A stretch of 55,023 bases of DNA, taken from positions 1 through 55,023 of the forward strand of contig CACZFM010000012.1 in the NCBI GenBank assembly GCA_902780495.1. The letters are read 5' to 3'. This document shows, piece by piece, positions 49,891-55,023 of this stretch. Both the position numbers and the translations under genes were made by a program. Position 1 is the first letter of the stretch. The number at the start of each line of letters is the position of its first letter. The notes beneath the pieces were generated by a model. The model saw nothing but the letters and a program-made list of their open reading frames with translations. It ran no database searches and was not told where the DNA came from. The stretch comes from an uncultured Bacteroidales bacterium (GTDB taxonomy: Bacteria > Bacteroidota > Bacteroidia > Bacteroidales > Paludibacteraceae).

Positions 49891-50838
49891 TTATAACCAC
49901 TTCTTAAGCCTGAAAATCAGTAGTACAAACAATGTGAATACCACCATCAGACCTATTGAGAATAGGTATCCGTGTGTCCAATGCAGTTCAGGCATAAAAT
50001 CAAAGTTCATTCCGTACATACTTGCAATTAGAGTTGGCGGCAGGAATATCACATTTACCACGGTAAATATCTTGATAATCTTGTTTTGCTCGATATTTAC
50101 AAGACCCAAGAAAGTATCCTGCAGATAATCCAGACGGTCAAAACCAAATCGGGTGTAATCGAACAGAGAGTTTATATCCTTGATAATCATCGTGAGGCGC
50201 GGTTGCAGTTCGGCAGGAAATAAATCACACTTAAGGAAGTTGCTTATCACACGTTGTTTATCCATAATATTTTGACGGATAATGGTGATTTTTTCTTGCA
50301 AGTCCTTAATCTGTATCAGCACTTCTTCATCAACATGATCAGTGGCATTGATTTCTGTAGAAAGTTTGGTGATAAGGTCTGTCGTATCCTCAATCAAGTC
50401 GGCATCTTTTTCCACACGGGTTTCCATAAGAGATACCAAAACATGGTAGCCACTTGGAAAACTACGGGCATTCACGAACATCTTCTTTACCATTTCGTTG
50501 AAACTGCCTAAATCAGCATCACGCGTGGTTACGAGTATATTGTTCTTTACAATGAAGTTCACCGGCTCAATGGAAAAATCTTCTTTCAGAAAGTTAGAGT
50601 TGGCAACAATGGAGTCATCCGTTTGGATATAACGGCTTGACATCTCAATTTCTTCCATCTCTTCGTCTTCCTGGATATCAATTTTCAGGAAGCCTTCCAA
50701 TGTATCCTCTGTCTTATCGCTTACGTCCAGCAAGTCAATCCAGATAATATCATGTTTATCCAGTTGTTTGAGGGCGCTTAGTGTTTTAGCGATTTTGATT
50801 TTCTCGTTATCTTTATAGAATATTTTCAGTTCTGACAT
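49891..50838 (-). CDS. corA: Magnesium/cobalt transporter CorA
   Basis: A 315-residue pentameric Mg2+/Co2+ channel subunit. The large N-terminal cytoplasmic domain is followed by the long stalk helix and two C-terminal membrane helices. The selectivity motif GMN is present within IASMYGMNFDFMPEL, and the protein ends in a basic tail (FRLKKWL). Its start overlaps the ksgA 3' end by 13 bp, so translation is likely coupled. Confidence 0.93.
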   Translation of the reverse strand: MSELKIFYKDNEKIKIAKTLSALKQLDKHDIIWIDLLDVSDKTEDTLEGFLKIDIQEDEEMEEIEMSSRYIQTDDSIVANSNFLKEDFSIEPVNFIVKNNILVTTRDADLGSFNEMVKKMFVNARSFPSGYHVLVSLMETRVEKDADLIEDTTDLITKLSTEINATDHVDEEVLIQIKDLQEKITIIRQNIMDKQRVISNFLKCDLFPAELQPRLTMIIKDINSLFDYTRFGFDRLDYLQDTFLGLVNIEQNKIIKIFTVVNVIFLPPTLIASMYGMNFDFMPELHWTHGYLFSIGLMVVFTLFVLLIFRLKKWL

Positions 50839-51635
50839 TGTTGCAAAAGTTTAGTAAGTTCTACAAATTCTTCAACTCCAAGCTGTTCGGGGCGCATCTT
50901 AAATATATTCTCTTCCAGGATAGGGTTACCTTTTCCTGCCAGCTGTTGAAGAGAATTGCGCATTTGCTTTCGTCGCTGATTAAAGGCTGTCTTCACAATG
51001 GTTCGGAACAGGTTTTCGTCACAATCAAGGTGTGTCCGGCTGTTTCTTGTCATGCGAATGACAGCCGATTTGACCTTGGGGGGAGGAGCGAAAACATATT
51101 CGTCAACCGTAAAGAGATATTCTATATCGTAATATGCCTGTAGTAATACGCTCAATATTCCGTATGCTTTATGACCGGGTTTGGATGCCAACCGTTCGGC
51201 CACTTCTTTCTGAATCATTCCGCTGCATACAGGGATACGGTCACGGTAGTCAAGCACCTTGAAAAATATCTGGCTGGATATGTTGTACGGATAGTTGCCT
51301 ATTACCGAGAAAGTTCCTTCCGGGTATATTTGATTCAGATTCAGTTTAAGGAAATCACCCTCTATCAGCCTCAGTCTCCTCCAATCGGGCACATCATTCG
51401 GATGAAGCACACTTTGTGCCTTCATGTGGTTCAAATATTCTACTGACTCACGGTCTAACTCAACGGCCGTAAGCGAGATTTTAGGATTTTGAAGTAAATA
51501 TTGGGTAAGAACACCCATACCCGGTCCTATTTCCAAAACAGAACCTTCCGTAAGGGTCTCAGCAATTCTCCGGGCGATACTCAAATCCTTCAAGAAGTGC
51601 TGACCCAATGATTTCTTGGCGCGTACTTGTTGCAT
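50826..51635 (-). CDS. ksgA: 16S rRNA dimethyladenosine transferase
   Basis: A 269-residue enzyme (RsmA) that dimethylates the two adjacent adenines near the 3' end of 16S rRNA. The opening VRAKKSLGQHFLKD and the SAM motif LEIGPGMGVLTQYLL are typical. IGNYPYNISSQIFFK is the catalytic NxPY loop, and a C-terminal helical domain (FNQRRKQMRNSLQ) follows. Promoter at 51772-51803. Confidence 0.95.
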   Translation of the reverse strand: MQQVRAKKSLGQHFLKDLSIARRIAETLTEGSVLEIGPGMGVLTQYLLQNPKISLTAVELDRESVEYLNHMKAQSVLHPNDVPDWRRLRLIEGDFLKLNLNQIYPEGTFSVIGNYPYNISSQIFFKVLDYRDRIPVCSGMIQKEVAERLASKPGHKAYGILSVLLQAYYDIEYLFTVDEYVFAPPPKVKSAVIRMTRNSRTHLDCDENLFRTIVKTAFNQRRKQMRNSLQQLAGKGNPILEENIFKMRPEQLGVEEFVELTKLLQQCQN

Positions 51636-51691
51636 TTTCAGGGTGATAATCGTCCATAAATGATTTACAAATTAAATTTATTGCCGTTTTA

Positions 51692-51723
51692 CTTGCGTGA
51701 ATCGGATTTTTTGTGTACCTTTG
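51692..51723 (+). promoter_or_regulatory. gtrA-family gene promoter
   Basis: CTTG (51692-51695), 20-bp spacer, TACCTTTG (51716-51723). Transcription should start near 51730. Confidence 0.75.
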
Positions 51724-51771
51724 CACGCTATTTCAGAGAAAGAACAATAGGCTCTACTCCAAAATCGGCTG

Positions 51772-51803
51772 CAAAGGTACTCCTTTTTTTTGAAATGACC
51801 AAA
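51772..51803 (-). promoter_or_regulatory. ksgA-corA promoter
   Basis: Minus strand TTTG (plus 51800-51803), 20-bp spacer with an A8 tract, TACCTTTG (plus 51772-51779). Transcription starts near 51765, so its 5' end overlaps that of the opposing gtrA transcript by about 35 nt. Confidence 0.85.
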
Positions 51804-51808
51804 TAAAT

Positions 51809-52330
51809 ATGCAAAAAATAGCACAATTTATAGCAAAAGGCATAGATTTTCTCTATTATCCTTTCTCTAATCTGTTTCCAAAGCAGTTATTTCGCTATGG
51901 CGTTTGCGGTGGAGCGAATATGGTGTTGGACTGGATTTTGTATTTCTTGGTCTATAATTTTGTAGTGGGGCATCAGTTGGTTTACCTTCCGCCTGTTTCA
52001 TGGGGATGGGAAGGGCCTGGTTTGTGCCTTACGCCGCATATTGCATCGTTTTGTATGGTCTTTCCTGTCACTTTATGGACGGGTTTTTGGCTGAATCGTC
52101 ATGTCACCTTCCATCAATCGTCTTTGCGTGGAAGAAAGCAATTGGTACGTTATACATTGGTAGTGCTTTTGAATTTGGCGGTCAACTACTTCGGTTTGAA
52201 ACTCTGTGTTGAGCATTGGGGTTGGTATCCTACTCCGAGCAAGATGACAATTACCATACTTACGGTTATAATCAGTTTCTTTGCCCAGAAGTACTACTCT
52301 TTCCGAATGGCAAAAGAAATCCGGTCGTAA
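51809..52330 (+). CDS. GtrA family membrane protein
   Basis: A 173-residue inner-membrane protein with four predicted helices. The opening LFRYGVCGGANMVLDWILYF corresponds to the GtrA FxxvGxxnt-D pattern. WLNRHVTFHQSS is the conserved N(R/K)xWtF-type loop, and FFAQKYYSFRMAKEIRS the C-terminal end. GtrA-like proteins are linked to polysaccharide or lipid-linked sugar export; the partner here is unknown. Confidence 0.9.
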   Translation: MQKIAQFIAKGIDFLYYPFSNLFPKQLFRYGVCGGANMVLDWILYFLVYNFVVGHQLVYLPPVSWGWEGPGLCLTPHIASFCMVFPVTLWTGFWLNRHVTFHQSSLRGRKQLVRYTLVVLLNLAVNYFGLKLCVEHWGWYPTPSKMTITILTVIISFFAQKYYSFRMAKEIRS

Positions 52331-52370
52331 AAACTCCTTTGTCTTATACCGAAATAGGTTTCTTAATTTG

Positions 52371-52425
52371 TTCGGTGGATAATCGGTCTGGTTTTGGCCC
52401 GTTTCTGATCAAATCTTCGGTATTA
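52371..52425. repeat. Degenerate 11-bp phased repeat
   Basis: In register: TTCGGTGGATA, ATCGGTCTGGT, TTTGGCCCGTT, TCTGATCAAAT, CTTCGGTATTA. It resembles a decayed form of the array at 35328-35382. Confidence 0.45.
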
Positions 52426-52513
52426 TCATTTTTTGTCCGTTGTATTTTCTATTGGAAATACTTTCTTTTCTTGTCTTTTTTTCGAACATTTTTCGGTCTA
52501 TTCTCATGTTAAA

Positions 52514-52634
52514 CACGATAGATATACGATAGATATACGATAGATACACGATAGATATACGATAGATACACGATAGATATACGATAGATACACGATAGAT
52601 ACACGATAGATATACATTAGATATACGATAGATA
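52514..52634 (-). repeat. Tandem array, 11 units of 11 bp (YACGATAGATA), inverted relative of 360-469
   Basis: Eleven units; reversed, they read TATCTATCGTR as in 360-469. The second unit in that reading is the variant TATCTAATGTA (TATCTAACGTA in the other copy), and the order of A- and G-ending units is largely the same apart from indels. Both copies are bordered by CCCTGTTA and TTTAAC. Confidence 0.95.
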
Positions 52635-52708
52635 ACAGGGACATCATCGGTCCACAACGCCGATTCTCCATATATTTTACCTCTCAAACGCATTTTTTTC
52701 CTAAAACA

Positions 52709-52740
52709 TTTGTACATCTTAAAAAAAAGCACTACCTTTG
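52709..52740 (+). promoter_or_regulatory. Promoter of the methyltransferase-DUF262 operon
   Basis: TTTG (52709-52712), 20-bp spacer with an A8 tract, TACCTTTG (52733-52740). The predicted start near 52747 leaves a leader of about 320 nt before the methyltransferase. Confidence 0.85.
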
Positions 52741-52745
52741 CAGTC

Positions 52746-53008
52746 GGAATTGAGAATTCCCGTCACTCACTGACGTTAAACAGGAGGACAGAGCGCAAGC
52801 GTGCGCCAAATGAATATAAATAGCATATCTATTATTTCGCGTTTAGCCAAGAGCCTCGGAAACTTATTGGAAATAGAACACGACTTAGATAGTTAGTTGT
52901 CTCGTGGAGATAACTTTACGGATTAAATAATGATGCTACCATAGTGTAGTTTCTTATAATCCGTAGAGGTTTCCATCCGAGGCCGCCTCGCTAAATGCGG
53001 TAAGAGGC
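52746..53008 (+). ncRNA. Highly structured leader RNA, class unknown
   Basis: Starting at the predicted 5' end are hairpins GGAATT-GAG-AATTCC (52746-52760), CGTCA-N5-TGACG (52761-52775) and GCGCA-N4-TGCGC (52793-52806). A larger domain closed by GCCTCGG (52853-52859) with CCGAGGC (52977-52983) and AAAC with GTTT encloses GTTGTCTC-GTG-GAGATAAC (52896-52914) and ACGGATTA/TAATCCGT (52918-52964). Beyond it, GCCTC and GAGGC (52985-53008) can pair, in competition with a smaller CCGC/GCGG stem. No known riboswitch or ribozyme core was recognised. It may be a cis-acting leader or a separate small RNA. Confidence 0.65.
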
Positions 53009-53030
53009 TACACTTTTCTTATTGCATTGC

Positions 53031-53064
53031 GATTGATAGTTATGCACAAAACAAACTATCAATC
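53031..53064 (+). promoter_or_regulatory. Inverted repeat directly before the methyltransferase start
   Basis: GATTGATAGTT (53031-53041) and AACTATCAATC (53054-53064) are perfect inverted arms of 11 bp separated by 12 nt, ending 1 nt before the ATG at 53066. It could be an operator or an mRNA hairpin that limits initiation. Confidence 0.7.
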
Positions 53065-53065
53065 T

Positions 53066-54223
53066 ATGGCAAGAGAAGATTTTAATACTGCCAAAAGAAA
53101 CAAGAACGATGAGTTCTATACCAAATTGGACGATATTGCCAAAGAACTCAAGTATTACAAGCAATACTTTAAAGACAAAGTAGTGCTTTGTAATTGTGAC
53201 GATCCCTATGAAAGTAATTTCTTTAAGTACTTTGCGCTTAATTTTAATCAATTAGGGCTGAAGAAACTCATAGCGACTTGTTATGATGGTTCTCCTATTG
53301 CTGGAGATGAACTTCCCTTGTTGTTTGAAATCGAAGAAACCGAGCCCCAAAAGATAGCATACAAAGTAGAAATCACCGAAGTTCAGGATTATAATAACGA
53401 TGGCGCCGTAAATATGGCAGATGTCCAATGGCTCATTCAGAACGATAAGAATGCACTTTCTCTGCTCAAAGGAAACGGCTCTTTTGATAGTCCCGAATGT
53501 ATTGAACTTCTAAAAGAAGCCGATATTGTAGTTACGAATCCTCCTTTCTCTTTGTTCCGAGAGTATCTTGCTATTCTAAACAAGTATAATAAACAATTTC
53601 TAATAATCGGGAATACCAATGCATTGACGTATAAAGAAACGTTTCGTATGTTCCAACAGGACAAAATCCGCACAGGTTATACAAACTTCAACGTAGGTAT
53701 GTTCTTCCAAGTACCGGATAATTGGGAGAAATATCATCATCTTGAAAATGGGAAAAAGATAGCACGTGTATCTACTTCCTGTTGGTTTACCAGTTTACCA
53801 GTAACCAAACATAACGAAGAAATAATATTATACAAAAAATATTCTCCAGAAGAGTATCCTTATTATGATAATTATGATGCAATAAATGTGGATAGAGTAA
53901 CTGATATTCCCAGTGATTTCAATGGAATAATGGGAGTGCCTATTACATTTATGGATAAATTTAATCCTGAGCAATTTGAGATTCTTGGAGCGACTCAAAG
54001 AGAATGCCATGATGCTATTCCTGATACAAGAAAATATGATGAATATTGGGAATGTAAACCTGATGGCACAAGAACTGGGTCTTCTGGCGGAAAAACAAAC
54101 GAAAATGGTAACCTATTAAAAAACGATGGGCAACACAATTATTTTGAAAATTCAGAAGGACGTCAAATACAATCAACGTATCAACGTGTATTTATTCGTA
54201 ACAAAAAACCACAAAAGCCATGA
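53066..54223 (+). CDS. EcoRI-type adenine-specific DNA methyltransferase
   Basis: A 385-residue N6-adenine methyltransferase of the EcoRI-methylase family. KNDEFYTKLDDIAKELKYY near the N terminus is followed by VVLCNCDDPYESNFFKYF. TNPPF (residues 158-161 are NPPF) is the catalytic motif, and VSTSCWFTSL and DGIMGVPITFMDKFNPEQFE follow. Residues 108-119 read DYNNDGAVNMAD, an EF-hand/dockerin-like loop that I recall as usual in this family. The ATG at 53066 gives the family-typical MAR start; upstream ATG 53042 or TTG 53027 would place the start inside the inverted repeat. The 3' half is AT-rich compared with the next gene, whose start overlaps by 4 bp. Confidence 0.88.
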   Translation: MAREDFNTAKRNKNDEFYTKLDDIAKELKYYKQYFKDKVVLCNCDDPYESNFFKYFALNFNQLGLKKLIATCYDGSPIAGDELPLLFEIEETEPQKIAYKVEITEVQDYNNDGAVNMADVQWLIQNDKNALSLLKGNGSFDSPECIELLKEADIVVTNPPFSLFREYLAILNKYNKQFLIIGNTNALTYKETFRMFQQDKIRTGYTNFNVGMFFQVPDNWEKYHHLENGKKIARVSTSCWFTSLPVTKHNEEIILYKKYSPEEYPYYDNYDAINVDRVTDIPSDFNGIMGVPITFMDKFNPEQFEILGATQRECHDAIPDTRKYDEYWECKPDGTRTGSSGGKTNENGNLLKNDGQHNYFENSEGRQIQSTYQRVFIRNKKPQKP

Positions 54224-55023
54224 AAATAGATTTACATGAAGTACGCGTGCGGGAGTTGTGCGCGGGGTACAACGATTTGAGTATTCAGGAAGAAGGGATC
54301 GTCGGCTACGGCGGACGACTCAATATTCGTCCGAAATATCAACGGGAGTTCGTTTATGACGAGAAAAAACGTAACGCGGTCATGGACACCGTTTGGCAGA
54401 ACTTTCCGCTCAACGTCATGTATTGGGTAAAAACCGACGGCGCGGATGGCATCGACTACGAAGTGCTTGACGGGCAGCAACGTACGATTTCTATCTGCTC
54501 GTTCATTGCCGGCGAGTATATGATGAATTTTGACGGCAACCTGTTAGGATTTAATAATATGACCGCCGAACAGCAAAACCGTATCCTTGATTATAAATTA
54601 CAAGTCTATATCTGTGAGGGAACGGATGACGAGAAACTCAAATGGTTCCAGACCATCAATATCGCAGGCGAGAAACTGACACATCAGGAAATCCGCAATG
54701 CCATCTACTCCGGTAGTTGGGTGACCCAGGCCAAACGCCGTTTCTCCAAGACAGGTTGCGTGGCATATAAGATAGCCTCTGACTTTATGTCCGGCACGCC
54801 TATCCGGCAGGATTATTTTGAGTCTGCTCTCGAATGGATTGCCGATGCGCAGGGTTTAACGGTCGAACAATACATGGCAAAGCATCAGCATGATACCGAT
54901 GCCGATGAACTGTGGCAGTATTTTCAGGATGTCATTCATTGGGTGGACAAACTCTTCGGGCGCAAATACAAGAAAGAGATGAAAGGTGTTGAATGGGGTT
55001 TGCTGTACAACAAACACAAAGAC
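54220..55023 (+). CDS. DUF262 (GmrS/ParB-like) protein, partial at window edge
   Basis: The first 268 codons of a gene that continues past the window. RPKYQREFVYDEKKRNA (37-53) and VLDGQQRTISI (82-92) are the DUF262 motifs; the DGQQR loop belongs to the ParB/sulfiredoxin-like nuclease/NTPase fold found in GmrSD type IV restriction enzymes and in many defence proteins. FQTINIAGEKLTHQEIRNAI follows as in other members. Any C-terminal HNH or DUF1524 nuclease domain would be outside the window. The ATG overlaps the methyltransferase stop (ATGA), so the two are co-translated, consistent with a restriction-modification-like pair. Confidence 0.88.
   Translation, partial: MKIDLHEVRVRELCAGYNDLSIQEEGIVGYGGRLNIRPKYQREFVYDEKKRNAVMDTVWQNFPLNVMYWVKTDGADGIDYEVLDGQQRTISICSFIAGEYMMNFDGNLLGFNNMTAEQQNRILDYKLQVYICEGTDDEKLKWFQTINIAGEKLTHQEIRNAIYSGSWVTQAKRRFSKTGCVAYKIASDFMSGTPIRQDYFESALEWIADAQGLTVEQYMAKHQHDTDADELWQYFQDVIHWVDKLFGRKYKKEMKGVEWGLLYNKHKD

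Noticed and set aside
52746..53064. Retron or group II intron RNA
   Set aside because: No reverse transcriptase gene or intron domain V-like motif is nearby; the next genes are a methylase and DUF262.
53396..53431. Dockerin insertion in the methyltransferase as a sign of gene fusion
   Set aside because: The EF-hand-like loop appears to be a normal feature of EcoRI-type methylases as I recall them, not a recent insertion.

Overview
The window reads as chromosome of a member of the Bacteroidales (Bacteroidota); the genus cannot be fixed from this sequence. The evidence is the promoter grammar (TTTG, exactly 20 bp, then TAnnTTTG, found at about twenty places), proteins with Bacteroidota-type C-terminal sorting domains and BspA-like leucine-rich repeats, a DUF3127 protein, and several gene starts with almost no 5' leader. 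Most of the window is ordinary core genome with tight operons and little space between convergent genes.

Layout. 0.5-12.6 kb: udk and a split chromate transporter; pcrA/uvrD (leftward); a rightward run of a 3'-5' exonuclease, an RlmI-like methyltransferase, a short UvrA paralogue and ComF; then nadB and an NlpC/P60 peptidase. 12.6-15.4 kb: two divergent membrane-protein genes fired from one symmetric promoter. 15.35-19.55 kb: an AT-richer accessory island (MreB-like half-protein, W-repeat protein, DUF6140-like protein, a UDG-like protein and a WYL regulator) lying between the intact UPF0104-type gene and a decayed second copy of its 3' part. 19.8-20.8 kb: three small membrane proteins. 20.8-27.8 kb: a long leftward operon (PfkB kinase, plsC, dacB, birA, rfbB, feoB, FeoB-associated Cys-rich protein). 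27.9 kb: tRNA-Asn. 28.2-35.2 kb: a four-gene overlapping operon encoding a secreted LRR protein, a two-TM RCK channel with a C-terminal RyR-like domain, a TIR-transmembrane protein and a secreted TPR protein. 35.6-38.8 kb: an AAA ATPase, two secreted proteins and a structured RNA. 39.1-44.8 kb: a tripartite RND efflux operon. 44.9-49.2 kb: acyl-CoA hydrolase/transferase, pgk, DUF3127 protein, metallophosphoesterase. 49.2-52.3 kb: recO, corA, ksgA, gtrA. 52.3-55.0 kb: a long structured leader followed by an EcoRI-type adenine methyltransferase overlapping a DUF262 gene that runs off the window.

Most notable points. (1) The TIR / RyR-domain channel operon looks like a signalling or immune module: TIR enzymes make cyclic-ADPR-type products, and the adjacent channel carries a domain named after ryanodine receptors. 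(2) Three leftward promoters in the accessory island share one 21-bp inverted repeat placed exactly 8 nt upstream of the -7 box, beside a WYL regulator gene that carries one of the three sites; two of the transcripts also begin with the same stem-loop. (3) Intergenic spacers repeatedly contain tandem arrays with an 11-bp period. The unit sequence differs between sites, but arrays come in related pairs tens of kb apart with shared flanks. (4) The methyltransferase/DUF262 pair is preceded by roughly 280 nt of strongly folded leader. All functional statements rest on reading the sequence and family knowledge; no search was run.
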